A stretch of DNA of 64,000 nucleotides from Hibiscus mutabilis (lineage: Eukaryota > Streptophyta > Magnoliopsida > Malvales > Malvaceae): assembly GCA_019671005.1 (NCBI GenBank), contig CM033741.1, positions 2,666,001-2,730,000 of the forward strand, read 5' to 3'. Positions 1 to 13,305 of this stretch are shown one piece after another. How positions within the stretch are numbered: the stretch's first letter is position 1; each line of letters starts with the position of its first letter. The notes beneath the pieces were generated by a model, which worked only from the letters and a program-made list of their open reading frames with translations, searched no databases and had not been told where the DNA came from. The translations under genes were made by a program, and so were the position numbers.

Positions 1-2271
1 TGGAACGGTTTCCAATGAATCCCTCCATGCTTCAAACTGTTTTGATTCCTCAGCAATAATGGCCTGAGCTTCCATTGCTTTTCGTAGTCGTTCCTCTTTA
101 TTAGCAGCTACAACCTCCTTCAGGTCATCGACATTGTACAGTCGTGTGCCTTCAACATCTGAGACACATGATCCCACATTTCGTGGAACTGAGATGTCAA
201 TGAAGAGCCTTGAACCACCAACTTCAGAACTGACAGGGGGGAGGTCCTTGACATGCTCTTTCAAAAACAGTGGGGTTTCTGATGCAGTACTAGTGAAGAC
301 CACATCAGCTTCGGCTGAACAAGCGAGCATGTCTGTAAGGGGTCTGTAAATAATCTCAACACCTTTCATCTCCTCACGGATTGCCGCAACTTTCTCCTCA
401 CTTCTATTAACAACAACCATCTTGGTGCAACCTTTTGCCACCAAGTGCTTGATCACAAGCTTCCCCATTTTTCCTGCTCCAATAATCAACATTCGAGCAG
501 TAGCATGTGAGGACTCAGGCAGCTTCATCAAAGCCAGTTCAACAGCAGCAGAGCTAACAGAAACAGCCCCAGCAGCAATGTTAGTCTCTGTTCTAACTCG
601 TTTCCCAACAGTAATTGCATGTTTGAACAGCCCACTAACATTCCTCCCGAAGCCAACGACGCCTTGCCCAACTTTGACAACTTGTTTAACTTGTGCAAGA
701 ATTTGACCTTCTCCAAGAACAAGAGAATCAAGACCAGCAGATACTTCAAAGATGTGCTGTGTAGCATTCTTGTTGTACAACAAAAACCGGTGCTCACAAA
801 TCTCTGAAACTGGGATACCACTAGTCTGCAACCAAATTGCAGTTACTTAAACTACTGCAAAATTTAAAGTTTTCATAGTGGTAAATATCACAAACTATGG
901 AGTCTAAAGAATATTGTACCTTTGACATCCATTCAGTTACTTCTTTGACACCACGAAGTTGCGATAGAGCCACAACATATATTTCCATCCTGTTGCAGGT
1001 GCTAAGAACAGCAGCCTCTTCAATATGATTCAAACCACATAATTCCCCAATGGCTCGTGGCCATTCCGCTTCTGGAATGGCAAGTTTCTCACGCATCTCC
1101 ACAGGTGCAGTGTGAATACTAAGCCCTATGACCACAATGCTGCTCCTTTCCTTTGTATATCCTGGCATGGACCGATAATAAGATTGTGAGGAAAATTAAC
1201 ATGTATATTCTGCAAAAAGGATTATGTAATATACATTTGATTAAAATACCTTAAAAAGCCCTAGAATTCTGTGAATTCTAGTTGAAGATAAAAAGGGTTC
1301 CATATCACAAATGTTTGTTCTTAAAATCTAGAAGTTTTCAGACATTAAAGGCATGGAATTATGCCGATTTAGGGGGGTTGACAAAACAGGGAATCCCATG
1401 CAAGCAACTATCAGTATTAATAGTATGTTCATGGAAACATTGTCCCAGTCCCGGTAATATAGCGTTAAGCCATCTTCTTCAAACAAAAGCTTCACATAAA
1501 GGAGATTGATGATGGTTTTATTGATACAATGGCAAGGTAAATATGAAGTAAAGAACAGGTTCTATATTTCAAAGAATAGCTCAAAGTTTGACTTTGTTTT
1601 TCCCATAAACCAATAAAAGCAAAAGGCAAGCAAATGCATGTGTAGTAGGTAGAAATAATGCCATAATTCTTTTGCAATAATAGTTTTGTTTAGCTCATAC
1701 AGAATAAAACTATGCAAATAGACCAAATACATGAATCTAACAATTTTTACATAGTGGGTTCTTTTTAATCTCAACAATCATTCCTAGTTAATTGATGCTC
1801 TAAATCTCTAAAGATTGTGAACTGGTTAAACATGTCTACCCCCCAAAATTGAAACTTTTCAGTCATCACATTAAGCAGCAATTCATCAAAATGCAATTCA
1901 CAATGAAATCTAAAACTGAATAACACAAAATTCAGCCAAAACAAGTGAAGGGGAAGGAAAATTTAGCAGAAACTAAAGGTAAACGTACTGTCAGCTGCGG
2001 AAGTCTTGAGCTGTTCAAGAGCAGAGAGCGCAGAAGCCTTGGAGGGATCGATTCTTTCGCCTTCGTTAATGGCGTCGGATTGAGCAACTTCACATCTAGC
2101 CCCACCAATCCTCCGAGCCAAACCTTTCTTTCCACGATAAGGCTTGGAAAAGGCCTTCATTTGCTGCTGAGAAAGAGAATAAGCCCGCAAAGAAGAAGCC
2201 GAGGACGATGAACAAGAATTGACTAACAAACGCTCCCATTTAGCACCGGAAAGAGTCGAAGAAACCGCCAT
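1..2271 (-). CDS. HEMA: Glutamyl-tRNA reductase, chloroplastic (3' part outside window)
   Basis: Makes glutamate-1-semialdehyde from glutamyl-tRNA(Glu) with NADPH, the committed step of 5-aminolevulinate, heme and chlorophyll synthesis in the plastid stroma. Three exons read on the minus strand: 2271-1989, 1161-920 and 825 to the window edge, with GT-AG introns of 827 and 94 bp. The joins keep frame (split codon A/GA giving Arg; then MSK/TSGIP), giving 450 codons of a family usually near 540, so the C-terminal dimerisation part is missing off the left edge. Exon 1 encodes a Ser-rich, Arg/Lys-bearing plastid transit peptide starting MAVSSTLSG. Exon 2 holds the conserved RYTKERSSIVVIGLS block, HTAPVEMREKLAIPE and the catalytic Cys motif LSTCNRMEIYVV. 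Exon 3 carries the GEGQILAQVKQV segment and the NADPH-binding Rossmann glycines (IIGAGKMGKL). No disabling mutation is seen. Which HEMA paralogue it is cannot be decided here. Confidence 0.95.
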
Positions 2272-2650
2272 GGTTTTGATATAAAAAAAAAAACAGAAAG
2301 CTCACGACCCGAAATCCCAAATTAAAGGGAGAAGCAGATCGTGAACTAAAATGGGAATTTTCTCCCCCCAGAAAACGAATGAAAAGGCTTCAGGGTAAGG
2401 GGTGGACTTGGCTTAATGGGTATGAAACTATAGGCAGAAAATCAGAATTGACGGGTCGGGTCAATTCAAGCAATGTGTTTGGGGGTAAAAAAAGTGTGAA
2501 ATTCGAATGATTAGCTTATGGCATAAAAATGCAGGATTGGTGGAAGGAGAAAGAGAGAGGATTCTGATTTAGTTTTGTGAAATATGATTGGGTGATGAAG
2601 CACACGTTTTATCCACACTCCTTTGCTTTTGAGCCTTGGATTTTCATCCT

Positions 2651-2658
2651 TTTATATA
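2651..2658 (-). promoter_or_regulatory. TATA box of HEMA
   Basis: The minus strand reads CCTATATAAAAGG here, about 380 bp upstream of the HEMA start codon. A start site about 30 bp downstream would give a leader of roughly 350 nt (2272-2620), which holds no other gene. Spacing and consensus are good; transcription was not measured. Confidence 0.6.
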
Positions 2659-2959
2659 GGCTCACCTCTCCACACTCCTAAGTCCTATGCCTCTAAACCC
2701 TTTGAGGAATTTAGTTCAATTTACGATTCCTCATTTTTCTAATTGCAATTTGTTAAAACCACGTGGTTTCGGATTGATTTTTCATTAATCAAGCAATGGT
2801 ATAGATTTTTTATCCCTTAAAGGGTGCAACATGGAACATCAGAAAATGATGTAAACGTTCAAAATTAGAACCTCGACTTCACAATACAGCCCAAGATATT
2901 ATAATGGTATAAAGTATAAACTACCGTATTAAATCCTAAATTCAACTATGATGTACATC

Positions 2960-3080
2960 GAGCAAGCATATTTGGCCGGTTAGCCAGGCTGTTCATTTTT
3001 ATTCATATTTCTTCCCTCAGAGTCCCACTTCCCCTCCCCCTAGGTAGGATTAAGATTAGATAAGATTTGTAAAAAAAAAA
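2960..3080 (+). mobile_element. Short SINE-like insertion
   Basis: A 121-bp sequence starting GAGCAAGCATATTTGG and ending in a run of ten A is bracketed by ACTATGATGTACATC (2945-2959) and ACTATAATATACATC (3081-3095). That is a 15-bp target-site duplication with two differences. The same element begins and ends occur at 42595-42936, where the copy is longer and keeps a pol III box B-like GGTTCTAAACCC. This copy lacks that middle block, so it is internally deleted. The A-tail places it on the plus strand. Confidence 0.7.
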
Positions 3081-3095
3081 ACTATAATATACATC

Positions 3096-5540
3096 AACAA
3101 TCATCGTTTTAGATCAGTTGTCTTAAGTTTATTGACCCGTTTTAAATTTAATTAAAAAAGATATAATATAAAGCAAATTTAAAGCTCGGATTCAATCATT
3201 TACAATCTCATACTCCATTACTTGAGATCTCCATAAAGAAAAATATTAAAAGAAGAGAACCAAAGCATCATGTTTCTAAGATGATTGGAATTTTTGTCTA
3301 CATTTACATTACCGTCGTCTAGCTAATGCTAACTAAAGATTGACAGCATCACATCGTGGACCTCTTCTGGCCATTGAAGAAAAGAGATAGATGGGGAATC
3401 GGCCATTTTGTGATAGAGATTGGGTTTCTAAGATTTCACTTCAAGAGGATCTCTGGTCGCCACAATTTTTTTTCTCTTACAAACATTGATGACCGAACTG
3501 CCAGGTGCCAATTACAGTACACTTTAGGATCTATGCAGCTTGCTTTGTTTTGCTTGTATAACATTTCGGTTCACTTTTCTCAAGTATAAATATTTACATG
3601 AATGGTCATGTTATTTATCAAACATGACCCACATTTCAAAATGGCAACATACCTGTATAATCTCTCTCTCAAAATTCTTAATGTAATCAATAAAAACACA
3701 AGGATGCATGGATGAACAAAGCCACATAAAACTGAGTTATCCATGCATCTTGAATGATAAGACCACTAACGCAAGTTCATTTTGACTCATGTATGTAACA
3801 CAATAATGCTAGTTTTTTACGCGATTAGAAAATTACTGTACGATATATGAGATATGCGTATTTTGATTGACTTAATCTTGAAATATCGTATCTAGAAAGC
3901 TTTAAATTTGAATTAAGATACTTTTAATACGTGTGATATACAATATAAGAATCAAGACAGATGTTTTAAATATTTAAATGTTTTCGTAAGTTGGGTTGCG
4001 ACATATATATATATATTAATTAGCAACAATAAAAGTACATTAAATCCACATCAGGCACAAGTTGGGCTATGTTCCAGCCAACTTGAGGCAAGTAGTTTTA
4101 AAAAACTCTATGAACTTCAAGGATTTGTAGCATATCTAGATCTAATCCGACAATCTTGCCTTGTTACTAAAGGAGATGGCTATATAATATATGATTTTAT
4201 TATGTAAATGTTTTCATCTCATTTGTCTGAAAAATCCATTTCTCAAGACAATGTACCTGCAATTTTGTGTTATACAAAAGCAAAAACAGATGTCGAATTA
4301 ACAGTCAGACTCGTGCAGGTGCTTAAACTGGTTCTTGGGGGGAGTTTTTGCTTGGTGTGAAGATTAGGGTTTTCCCAATACTAATAAGGGAAAGCTTTAG
4401 CTTCAAAATGTTAGCTTTGTTTTCGTTTTTGGTACAAGGTTGTAGTGCATTCCAAGAATCTTTGCACAAGTTGGCGCTCATAGATTTTTGGTTTTATGAA
4501 CTCTGGTTTTTGTTCAAGAAAAACCAGGGCTTCGGGATTTGGGAAGCCATCTGAAACCAGCTTGTTTTTTTTTTATGCATTTTAAAACTAATAAGTAAGG
4601 TATATTTGCTCAAATAAAATTTGTTACAAAGGAGTACTCCATAAATTATTTGCTCATCTACGAACAAAGCTACAATAATTAATGGAGTTCCCCTTTAAGC
4701 ATGCAACATACACTTGTTTTTCATTAAAATTGTTGTGGAGTGCGGATGACTTCCCCTAAAGTTGTAGTGTAGAGAGGACGACTTTTTACAACATAATGGT
4801 GCAATGTTAAAGAGTTTTTAAATTCATGAGAGAAAAAAAAGACGAATATTCTAGTTCAGTAAATATTTCTAATGCACCCCATTTCATCAAAAAAAAATTC
4901 AATATAATTTTCTAAACAAAAATGCCATGGAACTATGTTTACATGTTCAGAGACAGAGGGTCCTTTCGGCCAAAGGGGTCTATGTTCATGTTAAAAGTAT
5001 ATGCTAAATTTATAATTTTTATAAATTTAAATACCAAATAAATAGTTAATAAGTACTAATATTTCTAAAATTTAGTAATTTGACCTATTCTGATATTTGA
5101 TCTCGATTTTGTTTCTGGTCATTAAATTTGTATATACTATGAAAATCGCATATATTAAAAAAAATAATTGGTTAGGTCTGATCTTTTGAATTCTTCACTC
5201 TTTTAAAACACACACATATATTTCGGATATAACTATAAATATATAATCTTCAAAATATATATAACTTGTCAACAATCTTTAGAGCAAATAGTTAAAACTC
5301 TCAGTTGACCCTCTCTTCTTCTCCCTTCCCAAATAAAAATCGTTTAAAATATATAAAACTTTATAAATGGTAGATACCCCAATCAAACATATACTAAAAT
5401 TTTCTTAGAATAACATAGAACTATTGGAATTTTACAACCGTTATTAAATTATATTCATGAAAATTAATGTCATAAATCGGTTATTAGGTTATTTTTTTCT
5501 ATTTTGGTATCATTCAAAATGATATGCGTATTATCCACTT
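3096..5540. other. Intergenic, no gene recognised
   Basis: AT-rich DNA with short open frames only (for example 3356-3589 and 4348-4554), none with a recognisable domain, splice context or codon pattern. A purine/pyrimidine mix with short TA runs (near 4003) is all that stands out. Confidence 0.6.
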
Positions 5541-5549
5541 ATTGGCCTC

Positions 5550-5650
5550 TGATTGGCCTAGTGACTAAAAAATGCTCTTATTATCTCATCTTATATGGGT
5601 TCAAAACCCGATATGAGAGTATAATCTCTCTATTTAATAAAAAAATAATG
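5550..5650 (+). mobile_element. tRNA-derived SINE fragment
   Basis: The segment contains a pol III box A-like TGGCCTAGTGACTAA followed about 40 bp later by a box B-like GGGTTCAAAACCC, then a short T/A-rich tail. This order and spacing are those of plant tRNA-derived SINEs. No clear target-site duplication could be picked out, so the ends are approximate. Confidence 0.5.
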
Positions 5651-5754
5651 TGTGTTAAATAGAAGATGTAACAAAGTTTTTGAGCACTTCGTTAAAAAAA
5701 TTAAAATCATCTACCCTTTTTCGATGCCTTATATATGCTTTTACACTAAAAATT

Positions 5755-5905
5755 TAGATTTAGGGTTTAAGTCGAAGGTTTAAGGTTAGAGTTTTGGGTT
5801 AGAGTTTAAGGAATTTAGGGTAGGATATTTTTTTTTGAATTTAGAATTTAGGAATTAAGGTTTAAGATTTAAAATGTAAGGTTAAGGTTTAAAATTTAAT
5901 TTTTT
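5755..5905. repeat. Degenerate telomere-like GGTTTAGGG/GGTTTAAGG stretch
   Basis: A run of short G/T-rich words such as TTTAGGGTTTAAG, GGTTTAAGG and GTTTTGGGTTAG recurs irregularly over about 150 bp, loosely like the plant telomere unit TTTAGGG. A similar stretch lies at 46420-46560. It is too degenerate to be called an interstitial telomere array with confidence; simple low-complexity drift explains it equally well. Confidence 0.35.
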
Positions 5906-6588
5906 TAATGCTAGGCATAAAAAGAGACGCCGAAAAGAAGCAGAATATTTTTGTTCCGTTAAAAAACCCAAAAAATGTATAACAAATTACGGCGGAAGGA
6001 GATAGAAATGAGAAAATTGAGCAATATGATCTGAGGTGTGAATTACTAGGCTTAGTTTATCTGATATAACAATTCATAAATCACATATATTTTTCAATTT
6101 GAGGAGTGAATCATTAGGTTTAATTTTGTAATTTTGTGTGTGCAAAAGGTACATATTATTGTGAGAAGGATTTGTAGTTTTATCCGTATAAAAGTTACAA
6201 GTCTGATGGGATGAAATTTTATTATTTTGAGATTGTGGAGGGAACTCAATAGGGTTAAACTATGTTAACTAGTAAATTGATTGATTATGGCCGTGTTTAT
6301 TTCCGAAACTCAGGGAATGGTCTTACCATGAGATCATACCCGAATCCACAAGAATGTTTAGTAGTTCAAGTTGCTGCCTACATTCGTATGTACTACAGCA
6401 GCTGCATACACTTCAACTACAAAAGCAAAATAACTGGTAATTAGATCTCTATGATGGATGCTTTGGGAGTATGATCTCTAGAATATATAAAATTCTTTAA
6501 GAAAGCACAAGACTATTAAGTTTTCATGATTCCGAATCAGTATTGAATAATATTTATTGAAACCAATATGCTAATCAGTTACTAGGTT
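5906..6588. other. Intergenic, no gene recognised
   Basis: No supported gene. A 60-codon open frame (6262-6444) has no recognisable domain. The left copy of the Ogre/Tat element's target-site duplication, CAAAC, closes the interval at 6589-6593. Confidence 0.5.
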
Positions 6589-6593
6589 CAAAC

Positions 6594-8859
6594 TGTAGAC
6601 ACTAATTTTGTCCGAGTTAAATGAATTACTCGAAATAAAATAAATTCGCATTACCTTTTTTTAAATACCCAAAAATCTTACCTTATACCCTAAGCCCAAA
6701 ATTTCATACCCCATTATATAATTTTATATAGTAAAAAATATATACAAAAAATAATAATAAAAATCTCAAATCCTTACTCAACAAAGCTTGGTTCTCATTG
6801 GATGAATTAATGTCTCATTCCTATTGGTTAAAAAAACTACTTGGTGACCAAGGTCTTAATTTTCATTGGTTCTTATTTTAAGGAGATAAACCAAAAATAC
6901 ACTTCATCACTATATAAATATAAATCCCATGAACCCTAAAAAAGAGAACCTATTTTTTCTTTAGATTTTTGGCAGCCAACCCCCCACTGTCGTTTTTCTT
7001 TTTCCTTTTTTTCCTCCTTTTTTAGACCATTTGATTCTCTTATCCACTATAATTTTCCCTAATCGAAATTATTTCTACCATTATTAAACCCTTGAATCAA
7101 GTTTTTCAACCCCAACAACAACATGTGAAATTTAGTTGATCGAGCATAAATATTTGGATTTTGGGTACATTCTTCACTTTTCATTTTATTTATGTATAGT
7201 TTTTTTTATAGTTCAATAAAAATGTGGATGATTTTATTGGTAACCTTTGTTGTTTATTTTAGTCTTTTTTATGTGTTTTATTTTATTTTTTTCTTGTGAT
7301 ATTATGTTATTTCACTTGTTGAATGCTGTTTAATTTATTATTAGTTTGTTTACTTCATTATCATGATTTCATATTATCCCTTTTATGATTTTTTTTGTAT
7401 ATGGAATATAATATATAATTAAAATATATTTTCTTAAAAGTATACATGTGATTTTTCATTTGGGTTTAGTTTAGAAGTTTAGGCCTTTTATGTTTTGGGA
7501 TTAGTGGTTTGGGCCTTCTTGTGTTTAGGGCTTGCTTAGGTTAGAAGGATTTTGAGTTTGATAGATTAATTCTTGATTAGAATTAGGTAAAATTAATTTG
7601 ATTAATTTAAAATCGTGTGCTCGTCTCATAGGGGCACGGTCTTTAAATTAATTAGATTAATTTAGGCTTAGCTTAGAGCCTTAGATAGATTAAGGTTCAA
7701 ATTGGTTTAGTGAATTTAAATTTACACTTGGCTTATTGGGATAAATTTTAAGTTCATTAAACTAGTTGGACATTTCTTAATTACTTTTAAGATAAAATTA
7801 ACATGGAGATTAAATTGACATTTAAACTAAAACCATGATTTATTAATTCGGTTTACTTTAAATAGTATTCTTGGCTTATTGGAATACTAGCTTAAGATCG
7901 ATCGAGTTGATTGTCATGTTACAAGATAAATCATAATTTATTAGGGTTCTCTAGCCTTTTGGGATTAATTGATTTAAGGTTAATACTAGAAGCACCTAAT
8001 TAGTAACTAGATCACTAATTAAAATTCCATAATGAGGGCCTTTTAGGTTAGGACTTTTAGTGGACCTTTGTATGTTTAATTTTCAAGCCTTTTTGTGACA
8101 TCCATCTTTTATTTGTTATCAATTGGCTCATTTGATTTACATGTTAATTAATTTAAATCATAAAAAGAGATGTATTCATTAATTTCGATATTTGTATCAC
8201 AATAGTCCGAGCTTAAAGGATGTTGACAAAATATTTGAATTAATCCTTACTGACTTAAGGTAAAATTAAAACTTAACCGAATCACTACATCATATTTTAA
8301 AATGCTTGCATCATGCATAAAGGTGACGTGCGAGATTCGAACCATAAATTAACACGGTAGTTGGGCTTATTCGATGTCGGTTTAATCTGTGGTCCGATGT
8401 ATCATTAACCTTATTAATTAAATGTCTAATTAATTTGAACCCACCAATTTGATAAAGCCCGTTCAATTAAGGTTAATTTTCAATTAAGGTCACCGAATTA
8501 AATTCTTTTCAAATTCTGACAATTTCCTTCGATTAAAAGAAGCAAATAGTTTGGTACCGATTTCTGGGCGTGATGGGGGTGCTAATCCTTCCCCACACGT
8601 AACCAACTCCTGAACCCTTTCAAAATGATCTCTGGTTTTGTGGTGTCCGGTCTACCTTATCCAAGTGGCCAGTGGCGACTCCCAGTTTTCAATCAGTTTT
8701 CTAAAGAAAAAGAATTTTCAAAAGAAATTCCTTTAAACCAAGATTACAAAGAAAGGATTTTTGGGATAACCCGTAGCGTTGAACTTAAAGGATTTTTGGG
8801 ATAACCCGTAGCGTTGAACTTATAATTTTTCTAAAGGTTTTTTAAAAAACGTCGCTACA
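6594..8859 (+). repeat. 5' LTR of the Ogre/Tat-like element
   Basis: 2266 bp, TG...CA ends. It matches 15772-18054 closely along its length. Near its 3' end a 36-bp segment beginning AAAGGATTTTTGGGATAACC is duplicated in tandem (about 8751-8822); the 3' LTR has only one degraded copy. Confidence 0.93.
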
Positions 8860-8861
8860 TC

Positions 8862-8880
8862 ATGGCGACTCTGCTGGGGA
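8862..8880 (+). promoter_or_regulatory. Primer binding site
   Basis: Immediately inside the 5' LTR the sequence reads ATGGCGACTCTGCTGGGGA. A TGGCG-start site two or three bases after the LTR end is where reverse transcription is primed. Ogre/Tat elements are reported to use tRNA-Arg; I could not align this to a tRNA here, so the tRNA identity is unverified. Confidence 0.7.
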
Positions 8881-9779
8881 TCAGTTTTGTTTTTTTAAAA
8901 TAAAAAGAGAGTTAGGCCAAATAAAATATTTGTTGCTTATTAATGATGGAAAATTGTCGCAATTTTAATTGATTCTAGTAAGGTTGAACCTTTCTTGAAA
9001 ATGTAACTACAATTGAACGGGCTTTGATAATTGGTGACCTTTCAATTAATTTTTTATTTAATTTCTAAGGAATCACCGACATGTGTTGCACCATTTCATC
9101 AAGCTCTATACTCGAGCTTCATCCCTTAAGTGGGAGTGAAACGCCACATACCCACGTGAGTAGCCCTCCACGGGTCAGTAATTCACTTATGGAATCCACT
9201 CCTCTTGACACGTGATCAGCCCTCCACGTCATTAGGTCGTGCTTTCCCTCGAACCGAAATCAATTCGCAAGCTTATAATGGGCCAGAATTTGGGTTCTTG
9301 TTGCCTTAAAAGGTGATAATATAGGTTCGGGTACCCCAATTAGAACCGAACCCATGTGTGAGAATCTAAGAAGCTCACCCCAATAGAGTCATGCGGATAA
9401 CCTTAGCGAACTAAAATTCATGTGCTTAGGGTTCTTGCTTTAATTGTTTGCCTTTTGCTTAGTTGGTTTGTGTTTACCTTTTATCGTTTTCAAAATTATT
9501 GCTTATCTTATGACTAACAGACTTTTGTTTGTTTTCTTTTCGTTTCCTTTTACCTTTTTGTTTGGCATATATTATCATATTATGAAGAGCACATTGAGTT
9601 GGAAATAGTCTGAAATTAAGGACTAGATTAATGGGAAATTTGGTTCGTAATAGTGATGCAAAGAATCCTTATGTACAAACATGGTCAGAAGAATAAATAT
9701 ACAACGGGGACAACATTCCTGTTAGATTCAGGTCAATAATGCCGGTCAAAACCTTCATTTGATGATGGTCAGGATTACG

Positions 9780-10400
9780 AGGCGAGAAGTGCTTCCAAAG
9801 ATGAGTATAGCGACATCTCATATTCACTTGATGTTCCGATCGACCAACCGCCACTTCAAGCAGTGGTAGAGTTTTGGAACTACTTCTTATGCTTGTTTCA
9901 CAATTGACGAGTTTGATTTGACCCTAATAATTAAGGAGTCTCAAACTCTTGCAAGAAGATCAAAGAGAACCGCATCTACTCAAATAACAAAGCTTTTCGG
10001 GGCAAGCTCGAAGGTTTCTCGGGAACTTTGCCATCTTGGGTCGACAATCAAGTCTCAACTTAGAACGAGAAAGAATATTTCGGGTAGGAAGAAATTCTGG
10101 CCTTAGCTTCAGCATACCCCGAGGATCGAGTTCAGTGGGACCCTTTTCGAAGAACAAGTCAAGTGTACCAAATACTGACATTGGAGCGACTATAATTCGT
10201 CGCCTACACCACTTGGGGGTAAGAACAAGAATTGGCACATTTGTTAACTCTGATACAAGAGATCGCCCAAGGTTACAATTCCTAGCGAAAGATGTTGCCA
10301 AGCTTCTAAAAGAGGAAGAAGAGATTGTTTGGATTTTAGAGAAAATTGTCGACCTAGATACCAGCTTAAGGACCACATATGTAGTGGGTTCCCTTTGATC
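9780..10400 (+). pseudogene. Decayed DUF7745-like retrotransposon ORF, copy 1
   Basis: Broken open frames read YSDISYSLDVPIDQ then LQAVVEFWN (about 9800-9882); a frameshift follows and a new frame reads CFTIDEFDLT (9895 onward). This order, an YxDI start, a FWNP-type motif, CFTF/CFTI and an acidic DLTPT-type block, is the signature of the DUF7745 domain found in plant Ogre/Athila-type elements. Further weak matches continue to about 10400. Multiple stops and frameshifts leave nothing translatable. Role of the domain is not established. Confidence 0.65.
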
Positions 10401-11346
10401 ATGGTAACAAACCAATGTTCCCATTAACACAAGTCGTTTAACGAGGATATTTGTCGAACTCAGTATCGCTCTTTGCATTCATATGTCCATAGTAGCATTA
10501 TTTTGTGTTGTGTTTATTGTTGTTTTCTTGTCTTGTTCAATTCTCTTTGTGCATATTCATAGCATTCTTCGCATGAAATGTTGATTTAAGAACAGTTCAA
10601 ATTTAAGACCTTTATAACGAGAAAAAGAGTCTTTAATGACGAATTAAAGAATCTCAAAGTTTACGATCACAAGATGAACAAGGCCAGCCCAGTTATTGGT
10701 AGAGAAGAAACTCAAGTTTCAGTTGTACCCTACGTGGAAGTTCTTATTCTTTACTCGTTGTAACGGGACTTGATCTTCGTTGTGAAAATTGCTTAATGAG
10801 AATGTTTGTCAAATCAACGCTTCTTTGCATTTCAATTGTACCTTTTTGTTTGATTACCTTTAATCATCTATTTCTGTGGTGCATACGACACATCGTACAA
10901 TTCATTCATGTTTTCATAGTAGTATTATTTTGTAACGCGTTATTATTTTTGACCAAATGATTTTTATTCATCTTCTTATAATAGCATTGTCTTGTGACAC
11001 ATTATTATTTTTGTTCAAATAATGCATTCCTACACATTCATTACATCATGTGCATCATTAATCGGGGAAAACATTCACCTCAAAAAGTAGAAATAAGGAG
11101 GGAATAACTTCTGACCAGTTCGGCTTCAGAAAAATGAATGACTTAGTAGCTAGAATGGATAAGCTCGAACAGCTTCGGGAACAATTAGTTTGGAATTAGA
11201 AGGAGACAATATCCTGTGTGAAAAAGTTTGAAGAGGAAACAAGGGGCAAGTCGATGAACTAAGGGGTATGATGACCATCATGACCAAAGAGGAGGGTATG
11301 AAAGAAGACTCTTTCGTGAAAGAGGAGAGTGAGAGTCGGGATTGCG
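10401..11346 (+). other. Internal region of the Ogre/Tat-like element, no feature recognised
   Basis: Decayed interior between the first DUF7745-like remnant and the gag remnant. Near 11150 a short frame reads RMDKLEQLREQLV, resembling the coiled N-terminal part of retroviral-type gag, and is soon closed by stops. Confidence 0.4.
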
Positions 11347-11460
11347 ACTTCATCACAGTGACTTTGGCCATACAATGGAAAATTGCGTGTTTTTGAAGGG
11401 CAAGGTCTATGAACTCGTTAAGAACGGAGTGCATTCCTTTAGAATGAGAGACCTAAGTTT
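11347..11460 (+). pseudogene. Gag fragment (zinc-knuckle-region-like)
   Basis: A short frame reads FGHTMENCVFLKGKVYELV followed by KNGVHSF. This matches the GHxxExC...FK..V..L pattern near the C-terminal end of Ogre/Tat gag proteins. It is isolated between stops, so it is a relic, not a gene. Confidence 0.6.
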
Positions 11461-11977
11461 AAGAAAGGGCCAAGTTTTTTGGAAGGTTTGAAGCGTCGGG
11501 ATAAATGACCAATGTTGCAAGGGTCAAGGATTTCTAGGGCATTTTATCCATGTTTTATTATTTTTGCTTTATCTGTTTTTTTATACATGTTAGCTTTGCT
11601 TTTGTTTACCTGAAGGTAGTAGTAGTGATATTTTGTGAATATTCATGTTATGTTTGCTTTTGCCATTCCAATGAAAGGATGTTATTTTCTTAAAAGTGTA
11701 TATGTATATATTTTTTCCTACCTTCGTAGACCCCCGAATATCACGTGCATGATGCGACATTGATTCTAATGAAAGAGATTAATTGAATGTTGTGATAACG
11801 ATGAAGCATGATTCTCTCTTAGTATGCTCTAGTCGGTAAAGTGAGAGAAGCAAGATCACTACTCATTCGATGATGTTCGATGTTAAGAAAATCTCCTAGG
11901 CGAACCCAAATAGATTTTCTTGAATGTGCCTAAAAAAGGAAAATAAAAATAGAATAAAATGAATTGATTTAAATTTC

Positions 11978-12075
11978 AGAGCCTGGTAATAGGCATTTTT
12001 CAAAAATTACTTCAAAGCCTGGTAATAGGCATTAATCAAAAAGCATACCAATGTTCGAAACCTGGTAATAAGCAT
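11978..12075 (+). repeat. Three short CCTGGTAATA repeats
   Basis: The word CCTGGTAATAGGCATT and close variants occur three times with spacings of about 33 and 45 bp, each followed by A/T-rich spacers. Function unknown; inside the retrotransposon interior. Confidence 0.6.
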
Positions 12076-13305
12076 TTTCGGATATGAGTGCGGAATTTTA
12101 AGGGCACTCCGCTGAAGCCCAAAACTCATCGTTTCATGAGTGATGGTAATATTTTCAAAATCGTGACTATGCCGAGTAACTCGGAGTATTGTTGTATGCT
12201 CCATCATTATCATCGAGATAAAGGACTATGACGAGATGAATTCCCCTAAGAAAAATAAAATGAATGGACAAATTGAATAAGTCCCGAAGCATTCTAGTGG
12301 AGCCGTGAGAGGAGAACGAATCTAATAAGGAGCTACGCTCCACTTGTTCAATACCCTAGTGTCAGAGATGAATCCTTGAGGACACTTACACAATATTGAA
12401 GCATATACTTACACTTAAGAATTCCTAAATTGACATTACCTGCGTTCTATGGGCTAAATAAAAGTCGGGAAGCTTAAACCATTGTTAATGGAAAAGGATA
12501 ATGAGAACTAGAATGAGTAGTTTTCAAACGGATCAAGAAAGAACCATAATCATGAGGATGAACCGAGCAATCTAGGAGGAATTTCACTACTACGAGTATC
12601 GCCACAACATTCAAAGGTAAACTGTTGATCACTAGAAGGGTTGAATCTAAGACGCTCTTACATTTGATATCCAGAGCATTCTATTCTTTTTCATTAGTTT
12701 TGATTTTGTATATTAAAACAAGAAGCATCATTTATTTAAATGTTGATTAGCAAGCCAATGTAGAAAAAGAAAAAGATAAAAGAGAGAAAATAAAAGGAAA
12801 GAAAAAAAAAAGAAAAAGAAAAGAAGGTCTCCGTGTTTTAGAATGGAGTTTAGGGCGCAATGCCAGATGTGCATATAATTGACCTGATACAAACCTGACA
12901 GCAGTCCTGAAAAGAATAACAGTAGGATGTAGTATGCTACACGATTCAGAGACTTGAAGTGAGTATTTACCATAAAACCTTGGTCGGCCCAGAAAAATAA
13001 GGATAGAATTCTATATGAAATTTAGACAATCATGGGGTATGTTTTCAGCCTAACATTGGGATGGAAGAAGGACCAAACCAAAGAGTCACAGACAAATGAC
13101 CGTTGAACCCAAATAAGAGATAGAGTACTACTAAGATCAGTAAAAAGGGGGCTTCTTAATAAAGGCCTCAACTCAGCCGACCGACATTGGTCAGAAGTTA
13201 ACCAAAGTGCAAGGCGACGATCTATCAAGCGAGTGAGGTATGCTTACATCAGCTTATAGCGAAACAAGTTGCGAAAGTTGAAGCAGATCTAGAAGGGATG
13301 GGATC
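12076..13305 (+). other. Internal region of the Ogre/Tat-like element, no feature recognised
   Basis: No coding motif of reverse transcriptase, RNase H or integrase could be read in any frame. A purine-rich stretch lies at about 12761-12825. Confidence 0.45.

Noticed and set aside
134..807. Plus-strand open frames at the left end
   Set aside because: They are antisense shadows of HEMA exon 3, whose minus-strand frame is unbroken and conserved.
5755..5905. Interstitial telomere array
   Set aside because: Only scattered TTTAGGG-like words, no regular 7-bp phase; kept only as a degenerate repeat.
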